The notes under the pieces: generated by a model | What the model saw: only the letters and a program-made list of their open reading frames with translations | What the model was told of the DNA's origin: nothing | Databases searched by the model: none | Part shown: in pieces, positions 1-9,056 of the stretch | How positions within the stretch are numbered: the stretch's first letter is position 1 | Layout: every line of letters begins with the position of its first letter | Made by a program: the position numbers and the translations under genes | Origin: JANQOH01 sp965242575 | GTDB taxonomy: Bacteria; Pseudomonadota; Alphaproteobacteria; UBA7887 | Direction: 5' to 3' | Assembly (NCBI GenBank): GCA_965242575.1 | Contig: OZ251461.1 | Location: 2,294,001 to 2,358,000, forward strand | Length of the DNA stretch: 64,000 nt

Positions 1-16
1 TGCGCTTCGCGCATTG

Positions 17-34
17 GCCGGCGAGACGCCGGCG
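17..34. repeat. Intergenic hairpin, REP-like family copy
   Basis: A palindrome (GCCGGCG, short loop, CGCCGGC) about 55 nt downstream of the argB stop. On the minus strand it is followed by a second small hairpin of the form TGCGC-GAA-GCGCA. Similar elements lie near 7545, 10219, 28423 and in the 36.7 kb array. The role is unknown; transcript-end structure or a mobile REP-like sequence are both possible. Confidence 0.6.
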
Positions 35-87
35 CACCCGGGGGTCCTTCGCCGAACCGGCCGCGAGGGCGGTCCGGGGAATGCGAA

Positions 88-1023
88 TCAGCCGCCGTCC
101 GGGGGAGGGGGCGCGCCCCGCCGCGTAATCATCGTGCCGACTCCGTGCTCGGTGAAGATCTCCAGCAGCAGCACGTGCGGAACCCGCCCGTCGAGGATGT
201 GCGCCGCCGCCACCCGGCCCTCCACCGCCGCGACGCAGGTTTCGATCTTCGGCGTCATGCCGCCGGCGGCGGTCCCGTCGGCGACCAGCGCGCGCGCCTC
301 TTCGGGGTCGAGGCGGGGGAGCAGCCGCCCCGACGCGTCGAGCACCCCCGGAACGTCGGTCAGCAGCGCCAATTTGCTCGCCGCGAGCGCTTCGGCGAGC
401 GCCCCCGCCGCCGTGTCGGCGTTGATGTTGTACGTCTCCCCGTCCTCGCCGATGGCCACCGGCGCGACCACGGGGACGATGTCGGATCCGGCGAGGCTCT
501 CCAGCACCCCGATGTTCACCGCGGCCGGTTCGCCGACGAAGCCGAGATCGAGGACGCGTTCGATGTTCGAGTCCGGGTCGCGCGCGCGGCGGGTCAGTTT
601 GCGCGCGCGGATCAGCCCGCCGTCCTTGCCGGACAGGCCGATGGCCACGCCGCCGGCGTCGCAGATCGCCGCCGCGATCCGCTTGTTGATCGAGCCGGCG
701 AGCACCATTTCGACGACCTCGACCGACGCCCGGTCGGTCACGCGCAGCCCCTGTTCGAACGAGGTGGCGATATTGAGCCGGGCCAGCATGGCGCCGATTT
801 GCGGCCCGCCGCCATGGACCACCACCGGGTTTATGCCGACCTGCTTCAGCAGGACCACGTCGCGGGCGAAGCTCCGCGCCAGTTCGGGGTCGGTCATCGC
901 CGCGCCGCCGTATTTGACGACGAAGGTCTTGCCCGCGAAGCGCCGCATGTAGGGCAGCGCCTCCGAAAGCGTCGCCGCCTTGGCGAGCAGGGCGCCGGGC
1001 GGCGCGGAGGCGGAGTCGGCCAC
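88..1023 (-). CDS. argB: Acetylglutamate kinase
   Basis: Phosphorylates N-acetyl-L-glutamate in the second step of arginine synthesis, in the cytoplasm. The amino-acid-kinase fold is plain: KYGGAAM near the N-terminus, the VVHGGGPQIG nucleotide/substrate loop, LSGKDGGLI, and a C-terminal YNINADTAAGALAEAL segment followed by GGMTPKIE. About 311 residues, a normal length. I chose the GTG at 1023 because it begins just 5 nt after the preceding gene's stop; an upstream ATG at 1083 would overlap that gene by 55 nt. Probably cotranscribed with the two small genes upstream. Confidence 0.93.
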   Translation of the reverse strand: MADSASAPPGALLAKAATLSEALPYMRRFAGKTFVVKYGGAAMTDPELARSFARDVVLLKQVGINPVVVHGGGPQIGAMLARLNIATSFEQGLRVTDRASVEVVEMVLAGSINKRIAAAICDAGGVAIGLSGKDGGLIRARKLTRRARDPDSNIERVLDLGFVGEPAAVNIGVLESLAGSDIVPVVAPVAIGEDGETYNINADTAAGALAEALAASKLALLTDVPGVLDASGRLLPRLDPEEARALVADGTAAGGMTPKIETCVAAVEGRVAAAHILDGRVPHVLLLEIFTEHGVGTMITRRGAPPPPDGG

Positions 1024-1028
1024 GGGCG

Positions 1029-1418
1029 CTATTCGCAGCCGAAATAGGCCGGGTCGAAATAGCCGTCCTGCCGGACCGAGCACTCCATCCCTTCGGGGAA
1101 GGGCCGGGTGAGCAGCATGAACGCGCCGTTCGGCAGCCGGTAGCGGCAGCGCATGGCCCCGCTGCGCGCCGACAGCTCCGGCAGGCCGGCGGCGGACGCG
1201 CCCTCGGCGCGCTTGATCGCCGCCTCCCAGCCGCCGGATTCGCCGTGCGATTCGCCGCCGAAATCGGGGTCGGCGTAGGAGAAGCGGTAGCCCATTCCCT
1301 CCGGGCAGGCGAAGACGCGCGCCTCCGCCCCCTCTTGCGCCGCCGCGTCCGCGACGGCTCCGGCGGCGAGCGCCAGCAGGCCCGCCGCGGCGAGGCTATT
1401 CGTCCAGCTGCGCGACAT
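1029..1418 (-). CDS. Small secreted hypothetical protein
   Basis: 129 residues with a clear Sec signal peptide: a short charged start, a hydrophobic LAAAGLLALAAG core and an AQA/AAA-type cleavage region near residue 28. The mature part has four Cys, including a C-terminal GCE ending, which suggests a disulfide-bonded periplasmic protein. I do not recognise a family. It overlaps the preceding DUF3299-type gene by 23 nt and its stop lies 5 nt before the argB start, so translation of the three genes is probably linked. Confidence 0.7.
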   Translation of the reverse strand: MSRSWTNSLAAAGLLALAAGAVADAAAQEGAEARVFACPEGMGYRFSYADPDFGGESHGESGGWEAAIKRAEGASAAGLPELSARSGAMRCRYRLPNGAFMLLTRPFPEGMECSVRQDGYFDPAYFGCE

Positions 1419-1869
1419 CAGTCATGCGGTAGTAATACCCCTCCGCGCCGTCGCGGAGGATCTGGAAGGTCCCGGCCACCACCACCGCGTCCATCGCGTA
1501 GTCGATGGGTTCGTCGCAGACCAGTTCGACGAACCCTTCCGGCCCGGTCGGCAGGCAGAACGGGCAGTTGGGCGAGTTGCGGCTCAGCAGCTGCCGTCCG
1601 CCGCCCAGCGGAATGAGGAACCCCACCATCTTGACCGTCTCGCCGTCGAGCGCCAGCACCGCGTCGTCGTAGGCGACCGCCACCCCGGCGCCGTCCGCCG
1701 CCGCCTCCACCCCGGCCAGCGCGTCCCACGGCAGCGCGCCGTCGATCTCCGGCAGGGGGTAGAGCGTGTCCGGCGGCGTCTGCGCCTCCGCCGCAAGGGC
1801 GAGGGCGCAGGCGAGCGCCGCCAAGACGGGAAGGGGGCCGGGCGCGGCCCGGCCCCCCCGTAGCGTCAT
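1396..1869 (-). CDS. DUF3299-type exported protein
   Basis: 157 residues with an N-terminal signal sequence (hydrophobic AALACALALAAEA). It carries the features of the DUF3299 family: a DGETVKMVGFLIPL strand, a CPFC motif after SPN, and a C-terminal VVVAGTF strand. The family is periplasmic and often found near ABC transporters of the LolCDE/MacB type; its biochemical role is not established. No ABC genes are adjacent here. It is the first gene of the run leading to argB. The CxxC could bind metal or heme or form a disulfide. Confidence 0.75.
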   Translation of the reverse strand: MTLRGGRAAPGPLPVLAALACALALAAEAQTPPDTLYPLPEIDGALPWDALAGVEAAADGAGVAVAYDDAVLALDGETVKMVGFLIPLGGGRQLLSRNSPNCPFCLPTGPEGFVELVCDEPIDYAMDAVVVAGTFQILRDGAEGYYYRMTDVAQLDE

Positions 1870-1896
1870 CGTCCGCCTTTTCGGCGGGCCGTCCGC

Positions 1897-2946
1897 TCAG
1901 TAGGCGGCGATCGGGTTGCCCGGCGCGCCGGTGCCGCCGACCAGCTTGATCGGCGCCCACGAGAACAGGAACTCGTACACGCCGGCCTCGGAAAGGCCGT
2001 CGAGGTCCAGGTTCTCGAAGTTGTAGATGCCGCGCCGGACGATCAGGTTGATGTGGCAGTAGGCGAACGACTCGGGGACGCCCTTGGCGAAGTCGTAGGG
2101 CTCCAGCCCCCAGGTGTCCGAACCGATCATCGCGATCTTGCGCTCGGCGAGATAGTCGCAGACCTCCGGGCTGACGCCGGGCTCGCCGGAGCCGTGCTCG
2201 GCGTTGTCGGCCGCGATCTCCTGCGGCGTCTTCGCGCCGGTGTGGTTGTCCTTCCACAGGCTGTTCCAGCCGGTGCGGAACACCACCACGTCGCCCTGTT
2301 CGGCGTCGCCGACGCCCTGGCGCGCGAGCGCCGCGCGGTAGTCGTCGAGGGTGATGGCGTAGCCCTTCTCCAGCACGTCGACGCCCTTGAGCGCCGCCGC
2401 GTCGATCAGCAGCCCGCGGGTGAAGAACGACCCCACCTTCTCGGTGCCCATCTTCTTCAGGCCGCGCGGAGAGGTGATGTCGGCCAGTTTGACGCCGTTG
2501 TAGAAGTAGTGGTCATCGGCCCAGCCGTCGACTCCCATGACCTGGATCATCGGGTGGCCGAGGCCGTCGAACTGCGTGCCCACCTGGCCGATTTCGGCCG
2601 TCACCAGCTCGTCCATGAAGGTCTGGGCGAAGTTGTCGCCCGGCCAGCTGAGCGGGCCGTGGGTCGGGTTGCCGGGAATGCTGAGCGCGAAGGTCCGCCC
2701 CGGAACAAGCGGCATGTAGTTGGAATAGGGCATGCCGAGGGTGACGACCATGCCCTGCTTGACCAGCCCCACCGCCGACAGCCGCTTCTCCGGCGTGATG
2801 TAGTTGGTCCCGCCCGCTTCGTCGTCGGCGCCGAACTCGCTCGGCCACCAGCTCTCGTCGACCGGGTTGTTGCCCGCCTGCGCGCCGAACGCCGCCGCGG
2901 CCGCGAACGGCGCGGCCGCCAGCGCCGCGATACAGCTCTTGTTCAT
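1897..2946 (-). CDS. Cyclase-family (kynurenine formamidase-like) metal hydrolase, exported
   Basis: 349 residues of the 'cyclase' (PF04199) superfamily. A signal peptide (residues 1-25, ending AQA) predicts export. The metal-site segment reads GTQFDGLGH, where small formamidases have GTHxDxPxH. The Gln variant is usual in the larger ~340-residue subfamily, which hydrolyses uncharacterised substrates. Other conserved parts are GDVVVFRTGW and the C-terminal HINLIVRRGIYNFENLDL. It appears monocistronic, with a GGAGGAG-like ribosome site directly upstream of the ATG. The substrate cannot be inferred. Confidence 0.8.
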   Translation of the reverse strand: MNKSCIAALAAAPFAAAAAFGAQAGNNPVDESWWPSEFGADDEAGGTNYITPEKRLSAVGLVKQGMVVTLGMPYSNYMPLVPGRTFALSIPGNPTHGPLSWPGDNFAQTFMDELVTAEIGQVGTQFDGLGHPMIQVMGVDGWADDHYFYNGVKLADITSPRGLKKMGTEKVGSFFTRGLLIDAAALKGVDVLEKGYAITLDDYRAALARQGVGDAEQGDVVVFRTGWNSLWKDNHTGAKTPQEIAADNAEHGSGEPGVSPEVCDYLAERKIAMIGSDTWGLEPYDFAKGVPESFAYCHINLIVRRGIYNFENLDLDGLSEAGVYEFLFSWAPIKLVGGTGAPGNPIAAY

Positions 2947-3090
2947 GGCTCTCCTCCCTTGCCGCGCCCGCCCGTCTCGGCGAACGCCGGGGGATTGTGC
3001 CGCAACCGGCGCCCGCGCGTCCAGACTCCCGCGTCCGGACCGGCGCTTCTCGTTACGGACGGAGCGCGGTCCCGCCGGGCGCCCCGGAAA

Positions 3091-6000
3091 CTACCAGCGG
3101 AGCCGGAAGTCGAGGGCGATGCGGCGGTCGGGGGCGCCGGTCCGGGTTTCGCGCAGCGACGTCGCGAGGGCCAGGTCGAGCGTCTCGGCGAGGGCGAGGC
3201 GGCCGCCGACGCGCCATTCGCGCGAGCGGTCGCCGGTGAGCGCGAAACCCGCCAGCGGCGTCGCAACGCCGCTCAACGCGCGCAACCCATAACCCGCCTC
3301 GGCGTCGAGGCGGCCCCCGGCCCTCCGCGACGTGTCCGCGCGCGCCGCGTCGGCGCTCCACAGCCGCGCGAGGCCGCTATCGGCCGCGCCCCACGACGGA
3401 GACAGCGCCAGAGACAGGCCCAGGCCGCCGGAGCCCGGCGCAACCCGCAGCGCGCCGCCGACGCCCCATTCCTCCGCATCGCCGCCATGCGCCAGCAACG
3501 CGCGACCGCGCGCCTCCAGCGTCAGCGGCGAAGACGGAGCCGACCACGCCGCGCCGCCGCCCAACTCCACGCCCGCGCCCGTCGCGCCGTCGCCGCCGTC
3601 CCACCGCAACCCCGCCTCAAGCGACGGAGTCAACGAACCGCCGTTCGCGAACGCGATGACGTAGCGCCCCTCCGCCGCAACCCGCAGCCGGAACGTCCGC
3701 GCCGACAGCCCCGCGATGAGATTGCCATCGCCGTCGAGCGCGAAGCGCGCCGCCTGCGCCTCACCCTTCACATCCACCGCCGCAGCGCCACGAGACAGCG
3801 CCCGCGTCCGCGCGCCCACCGCAGCGGCGGTCAGCGTCGCCGACGAATCCGCGGCGCCCGCCCCGGCGTCGGCGATCTCCACCTCGCCGCGCCCGTGCGA
3901 CAGCACCGCCCACGCCCGAGACCCATCCCCCGCAAGCCACCCCACATAGGGCTGGACGCTCGCCATGCTCACCTCGTGGCGGCCCTTCACCGACTCCGCG
4001 CCGCCCGCATCGGTGTAGTCGATATCGCTCTCCGACCACGACGCCGACACGCCGCCGAGAACGCGTCCGCCCGAACCGTCCGGAGCCGTCCGCGCGTCGG
4101 CCCCGGCGTGCAGCGCCGTAACCTCGCCCTCCCACGACAGCGCGCCGTCGTCGAGAGACAGCGACCGCCGGTCGCCCGAACCCCACAGCGCCGCGTCGGG
4201 GCCGTCCCCCGCAGCGCCGCCCGACAGGCCCAACGCGAACGCCGAACCCGGAAGCAACGCACGCCACCCCGCCCCGAGAGGCGCCGGGGAGTCCTCGGGC
4301 GGGCCGTAAGGCCGCGGGTCGTGGAAGAGTGCGGGCCCGCGCGCGCGGGCCGCAGACGCGCCGCCCGGAGCGCCCAGCCTGCCCGCCAGCCACGACAGCG
4401 CGTCCGCAGCCCACGCCGCGGCGTTGGCGTCCGCCCCGCCGTCGTAGCCCGCAGGGGCGCCGCCGCCGAAACGCCGCGCCACCGCGGACGCCGCGCCGTC
4501 CCACATCGCCCGCGACACTTCCGGCAGGATCGACCGGTTGACCGCAGCAAGCCGCGTCCGCGCGTCCGACGGACCCGCGACCGCCGGCGCGGCCGCGCGC
4601 CAGCCCACCGCGAAGGGCGAAAACTCGGTAATCCCCGCCGCGCACACGCGCTCCGCATCCGCGTCCAGCCGCGCCCCCGCGACCTCGACCCATGCGGTCC
4701 CGTCATGGCGCAGCAGCGTCAACGCGCGCCCGCCCGACGCTTCCCGCAGCGCCGCACGCGCCGGCAGGCACAGTTCCAGGCCCGCCGCCGGAACGCCGGT
4801 GACGGACACGTCCACCGCCACTTGCGCATCCTCCGCGGCGCCGAAGGCGAAGACGCCGGACTCCAGAGGCGCCTCGTCCGAAACCGGGCGCAGCGTCACC
4901 GACAGGTCCGCCGCCAGCGCCGCCGGGGGGACGATCTCGACGCCGGGCGGAACCCCCGCCGCGACGCGGACCTCGACGCGGTGTTCGCCCACCACGTAAG
5001 CCGCCGCCGGCGCGCCCGCGGCGGGCGCGCGCACCCGCGTATCGCCGGGCTCCGACACCAGCGCCGTCACGACCGCCGTTTCGCCGTCCAGGCCGCCGCC
5101 GCTCGCCGTGTGCGTGAGTGGCGCCGTATCGGCGTAATCGTCGTTGTCCGCCGCCGCCGTCACCGTCACCGTTTGCGGCGCGCTCCAGTTCGACGCGTCG
5201 AACGACAGCGACGCGGGCGCCGCCGTCACGTCGGGGGCGTCGCTGGAGATCGCCACCGTCACCGGCCCGGTCGGCGCCGCGCCCAGGCGCAAGGTGTAGG
5301 TCGCGCCCTCCGCGCCCGTCGCGACCTCGAGCTCCTCCGCCGAGAGGACCAGTTTCTCCGCCGATGGCGGAGGCGGCGGTGGCGCAGACGACGCAGGCGG
5401 CGCGTCGTCGTTCGTTATCGTCCCGACGCCGACGGCGGCCGCGGCGATCGCCCCGTCCGCGTCGCGGATGGGCGTCCCGGACGGATTCGGGCTGCTGATC
5501 GCCACCCGCACCGTCTCGTCGGGTTCGACCGCGCCGTCTCCCAGCACCTCCACCGTAATCGTCTTGGTCGTCTCGCCCGCCATGAAGGTCAGCGTCCCGT
5601 CGCTGGGGGAGAGCGCCGTGTAGTCGCTCCCCGGCTCCGCAGTGCCAGTGACGGTAGTCTGATCCTCCCACTCCACCGACACCTGCCCCGTGCTCGCCGG
5701 CGACAGCGTCACCGTGAACACCAGTTCCGTCGTTCCGGAGTTCCCCTCCGCCACGCGCGGCGAATCGATACTCAGCGTCGGCGTGTCGTCGTCGACGATG
5801 GTTCCCGTCCCCGTCCCCGTCGCGATGACGGCCCCGGACGGAACGGGGTTGCTCAATTGCAGCAGGACGGTCTCGTCCGTCTCCGCCGTGGCGTCGCCCG
5901 TCACCGACACCGCTATCGTCTTGCGCGTCTCCCCCGCCGCGAAGGTCAGCGTGCCGGACGTAACCGCCGTGTAATCCATGTCCGCCACCGTCGCCGTCCC

Positions 6001-7392
6001 CGTCCCTGCGTCGGCGTAGTCCACCGTCACCTGCGACAAAGGGGCCGGCGACAGCGTCACCGTGAACTCCAGATCCGTCGTCCCGGAGTTCCCCTCCGCC
6101 ACGCGCGGCGAATCGATACTCAGCGTCCCCGTGTAGTCGTCCGTTATCGTTCCGACGCCGATGGCGGACGTGACGACGGGGCCGACCGCGCCGTTACGGA
6201 TGCGCACCGTCCCGGACGGCGTTCTCGCCGCATTGCCGATCTGCACCCGCACCGTCTCGTCGGGTTCGACCGCCGAATCTCCCTGCGCCGACACCGTGAT
6301 CGTCTGGGTCGTCACGCCCGCGGCGAAGGTCAGCGTCCCGCCGGCCAGCGCCGTGTAGTCGGTTCCCGACGCCGCCGTCCCGCCGCCCGCGTCCGACCAG
6401 TCCACCGTCACCGAATGCCCGGACGGAACGGCCGGCGACAGCGTCACCGTGAACTCCAGATTCGTCCCCTCCTGTGCGTGCGGCGAATCGATACTCAGCG
6501 TCGACCCGGTATCGTCGTCGACGATGGTCCCCCGTCCCACCACATTCGGGATGGTGACCGCGGACGGAGTGGCGTTGCTCAACTGCAGGTCGATGCTCTC
6601 GTCCGACTCCGCCATGGCGTCGCCCGTCACCGTCACGGATACGGTCTGGCTCGTCACGCCCGCCGCGAAGGTCAGCGTGTTGCCCGTAACCGCCGTGTAA
6701 TCCGTCCCCGACGTCGCCGTGCCGCCGCTCCAGTCGTTGTAGTTCACCGTCGCCTGGACCGTCAGGGCCGTGGACAGGGTCACGGTGAAGGTCATCGTCG
6801 TCGAGCCGCTGTCGCCCTCCAGCACCCGCGGCGCGTCGATCGAGAAGCGGGGCCCCGCGGCGCTGCCGTCGACCCTGTGGCCGGACTGGGCGGCCAGCGC
6901 GGCGTGGTTGCGGTTCAGGATCGCCCCGAAGAGGGCGTTGGCCCCCTGTCGCCATGCCCTGCCGACGATCGCATTCGCCGGGATGCTTACGCCATCGGTG
7001 TCGGAGTCGGCGGCCTGCACGGTGTACTCGTAGTCGACGGACGTCCGGTTGGTCGGATCGGCGACGATCTGCGCCTCCCGCGTGACGCCGCCTACGTCGA
7101 TCCGCATCCAGTTGCACTCCCAACCGAGGTTGGTGCCCGTACCCGGGCGCCGGGTCTGGCAGTCGGAGACGGGGTTGCTGGTGCTGCCATCGGGCGAATG
7201 CGCGGCGGGGAGGCCGGAGAGTCTCGTGAGGATCTTCTCTCCGACGACGTAATACTGCCCGTTGAGCGGCGTCGAGACGATGGACACCGTCAGCGTCTGC
7301 GCCGCGGCCGGCGCGGCGGACAGCGCGAGGAGCGGCGCGGCGAGGACGGCGCACAGCCGCGCCGCGCGCACGAAACGACTCCCGCCCGTCAT
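3091..7392 (-). CDS. Large Calx-beta repeat surface protein with C-terminal beta-barrel
   Basis: 1433 residues. Signal peptide 1-32 (ends AAAQ); a unique N-terminal region to about 180; four Calx-beta domains at about 182-295, 296-415, 418-535 and 536-660, each with LSIDSP..EG, LTFAAG and GTIxDDD landmarks. A Pro-rich linker and another beta-repeat region follow. From about 1000 to the end is a glycine/aromatic alternating region typical of an outer-membrane barrel, ending in an aromatic residue (FRLRW). Calx-beta domains bind Ca2+. An adhesin or autotransporter-like role is inference. A 21-base C tract (coding strand) ends 9 nt before this ATG, so no Shine-Dalgarno is visible at the normal place. 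Confidence 0.8.
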   Translation of the reverse strand: MTGGSRFVRAARLCAVLAAPLLALSAAPAAAQTLTVSIVSTPLNGQYYVVGEKILTRLSGLPAAHSPDGSTSNPVSDCQTRRPGTGTNLGWECNWMRIDVGGVTREAQIVADPTNRTSVDYEYTVQAADSDTDGVSIPANAIVGRAWRQGANALFGAILNRNHAALAAQSGHRVDGSAAGPRFSIDAPRVLEGDSGSTTMTFTVTLSTALTVQATVNYNDWSGGTATSGTDYTAVTGNTLTFAAGVTSQTVSVTVTGDAMAESDESIDLQLSNATPSAVTIPNVVGRGTIVDDDTGSTLSIDSPHAQEGTNLEFTVTLSPAVPSGHSVTVDWSDAGGGTAASGTDYTALAGGTLTFAAGVTTQTITVSAQGDSAVEPDETVRVQIGNAARTPSGTVRIRNGAVGPVVTSAIGVGTITDDYTGTLSIDSPRVAEGNSGTTDLEFTVTLSPAPLSQVTVDYADAGTGTATVADMDYTAVTSGTLTFAAGETRKTIAVSVTGDATAETDETVLLQLSNPVPSGAVIATGTGTGTIVDDDTPTLSIDSPRVAEGNSGTTELVFTVTLSPASTGQVSVEWEDQTTVTGTAEPGSDYTALSPSDGTLTFMAGETTKTITVEVLGDGAVEPDETVRVAISSPNPSGTPIRDADGAIAAAAVGVGTITNDDAPPASSAPPPPPPSAEKLVLSAEELEVATGAEGATYTLRLGAAPTGPVTVAISSDAPDVTAAPASLSFDASNWSAPQTVTVTAAADNDDYADTAPLTHTASGGGLDGETAVVTALVSEPGDTRVRAPAAGAPAAAYVVGEHRVEVRVAAGVPPGVEIVPPAALAADLSVTLRPVSDEAPLESGVFAFGAAEDAQVAVDVSVTGVPAAGLELCLPARAALREASGGRALTLLRHDGTAWVEVAGARLDADAERVCAAGITEFSPFAVGWRAAAPAVAGPSDARTRLAAVNRSILPEVSRAMWDGAASAVARRFGGGAPAGYDGGADANAAAWAADALSWLAGRLGAPGGASAARARGPALFHDPRPYGPPEDSPAPLGAGWRALLPGSAFALGLSGGAAGDGPDAALWGSGDRRSLSLDDGALSWEGEVTALHAGADARTAPDGSGGRVLGGVSASWSESDIDYTDAGGAESVKGRHEVSMASVQPYVGWLAGDGSRAWAVLSHGRGEVEIADAGAGAADSSATLTAAAVGARTRALSRGAAAVDVKGEAQAARFALDGDGNLIAGLSARTFRLRVAAEGRYVIAFANGGSLTPSLEAGLRWDGGDGATGAGVELGGGAAWSAPSSPLTLEARGRALLAHGGDAEEWGVGGALRVAPGSGGLGLSLALSPSWGAADSGLARLWSADAARADTSRRAGGRLDAEAGYGLRALSGVATPLAGFALTGDRSREWRVGGRLALAETLDLALATSLRETRTGAPDRRIALDFRLRW

Positions 7393-7401
7393 GCCTAGCG
7401 C

Positions 7402-7422
7402 GGGGGGGGGGGGGGGGGGGGG
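7402..7422. repeat. 21-base poly-G/C homopolymer before the Calx-beta gene
   Basis: An uninterrupted run of 21 G on the plus strand (C on the coding strand of the Calx-beta gene), 9 nt from its ATG. Two ATG codons lie just upstream at about 7439 and 7433. Read from them, the tract gives a proline run and then a TAG at 21 bases. One extra base (22) would read through in frame into the Calx-beta protein. This is consistent with a phase-variation tract, but a sequencing poly-G artefact is also possible. Confidence 0.7.
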
Positions 7423-7544
7423 AGGAACGCCATCGCCATGCCCTCGATCCGTTGTCGCGCTGGCGCCTCGCAGCGACGCGCGCGGCGGGGGTTTAGACCC
7501 TCTCCCTGTCCCGCGTCAACGCGCCGGCCTCGACGGCGGAAATT

Positions 7545-7572
7545 GCCGGCGAGACGCCGGCGGTCCCGGGGG
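7545..7572. repeat. Intergenic hairpin, REP-like family copy
   Basis: GCCGGCG-AGA-CGCCGGC followed by GGTCCCGGGGG, about 60 nt beyond the amidase stop. It is nearly identical to the copies at 17 and 10219. Apart from this and the homopolymer I see nothing else in the 237 nt between the Calx-beta and amidase genes. Confidence 0.65.
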
Positions 7573-7629
7573 CGCCGGCCGCCGTGGAGCGGCGAGATTC
7601 CCCGTACCGGGAATCGCTGCGTCCGGACT

Positions 7630-9045
7630 CTACAGCGGCGGGCGCTTGCCGGCCCACGGGCGGGCGCGCTCGAACGCCGCCGCCGCTTGCAGCACGCCCA
7701 GGTCGTCGAACCGCCGCCCGACGATCTGCAACCCCACCGGCAGCCCGTCCGGCGTGAAGCCGCACGGGATCGACGCCGCCGGGTTGCCGCTGAAATTGAA
7801 CGGGTAGGAGAACTCCGCCCACCGCACCCAGTCCCATTCGTGCTCCGGCCAGTCCTCCGGTTGCAGCCGGTCGGCGGGGAAGGCCGCCACCGATACCGCC
7901 GGGGTCAGCAGCAGGTCCCAGTCCCGGAAGAAGCGGTGGATGGCGTCGATCAACGCCAGTTTGCGCCCGCGAACGGCTACGTAAGAGTCCACGTCCATCC
8001 CGTCGACGCTCCGCATGCAGGCGATGAGGCCGGGGTCCATCCGCTCTCCGTGACTGTCGAGAAAGCGCAGGTGGACCCGCATGTGCGCGGCCCACATCGT
8101 CCGCACGATCTCCCGCCCGTCGGCGAAGAACGGCGTCGCCGGGCTGTCCACCGAACAGCCGAGCTCCGTGAACGCCTGCGCCGCTTCGGCGGCGGCGGCG
8201 GCGACGTCGCGGTCCACCCGCGCATGGCCCAGGTCGGGGCTGAAGGCTATCCGCCGCCCCGCGATGGAGTCCTCCAGCAGCGCGGGATAGTCCGCCGGCG
8301 CCCCCTCCAGCGTGGTGAACTCCAGCGGATGCGGCCCGGCCATCGCCTTGAGCATCAGCGCCGCGTCGCCGACCGTCCGCGTCATCGGCCCGGCGCAGCT
8401 CACTTGGTCGTTGTTCTGCACCGGCCAGTTGGGAACCCGCCCGAAACTCGGCTTGAGGCCGAACACGCCGCAGAAATGCGACGGCATCCGGATCGATCCC
8501 GCGCCGTCCGACCCCTGGTGCAGCGGCCCGAACCCCGCCGCCGCCGCCGCGCCGGCGCCGGCCGACGACGCGCCGGCGTTGTAGCCGCGCCGCCACGGGT
8601 TGTGCGTGGTCCCCGTCAGCGGGCTCCGGCTCACGCCCTTCCAGCCGAACTCCGATGTCGTGGTCTTGCCGAGCACGATGGCGCCGGCCTCGCGCAGCCG
8701 GGCGGTCAACGGCGCGTCGGCCGCGGCCGACGCGTCCGCCGTCGTGTGCGAACCCCGCCGCGTCGGAAACCCGGCCGCGTCGGTGAGGTCCTTGATCGTC
8801 GCCGGGAGTCCCGTCAGCGGGCGGCGCTCCCAGTCCGCCGCGCCGCGCGCGATGGCCGCCTCCGCCTCCCGCGCCGCGTCCCGCGCGGCGTCGCCGTCGA
8901 ACGCGGCGAAGGCGTTGAGGCCGGGCTCCAGCGCCTCGATCCGCGCCAGGACCGCGTCGACGATCTCCACCGGGGAGAGCCTGCCGGCGCGCATGTCCCG
9001 CCGCAGCTCGGTCGCCGGCGCGTAACAGAGGTCGGTCGCGTCCAT
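7630..9045 (-). CDS. Amidase signature family hydrolase
   Basis: 471 residues of the amidase-signature family (Ser-cisSer-Lys hydrolases of amides). Catalytic Lys85 sits in ATIKDL, the cis-Ser is in GASSAG (about residue 160), and nucleophile Ser184 is in GSDGAGSIRMP. The 24-residue spacing between the two Ser is canonical. Length is normal. The annotated ATG (9045) gives a typical N-terminus; the reading frame stays open upstream, but that part is a shadow of the next gene. It lies 11 nt after the protease-like gene. The substrate is unknown; the C-terminal PCGFTPDGLPVGLQIVG is typical of broad-substrate amidases rather than GatA. Confidence 0.9.
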   Translation of the reverse strand: MDATDLCYAPATELRRDMRAGRLSPVEIVDAVLARIEALEPGLNAFAAFDGDAARDAAREAEAAIARGAADWERRPLTGLPATIKDLTDAAGFPTRRGSHTTADASAAADAPLTARLREAGAIVLGKTTTSEFGWKGVSRSPLTGTTHNPWRRGYNAGASSAGAGAAAAAGFGPLHQGSDGAGSIRMPSHFCGVFGLKPSFGRVPNWPVQNNDQVSCAGPMTRTVGDAALMLKAMAGPHPLEFTTLEGAPADYPALLEDSIAGRRIAFSPDLGHARVDRDVAAAAAEAAQAFTELGCSVDSPATPFFADGREIVRTMWAAHMRVHLRFLDSHGERMDPGLIACMRSVDGMDVDSYVAVRGRKLALIDAIHRFFRDWDLLLTPAVSVAAFPADRLQPEDWPEHEWDWVRWAEFSYPFNFSGNPAASIPCGFTPDGLPVGLQIVGRRFDDLGVLQAAAAFERARPWAGKRPPL

Positions 9046-9056
9046 CCTCGGCGCTC

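Noticed and set aside
2053..7398. Long open frame of 1781 codons on the plus strand over the Calx-beta gene
   Set aside because: Arg/Pro/His-rich low-complexity antisense shadow caused by high GC; the minus-strand gene has a signal peptide and clear domains.
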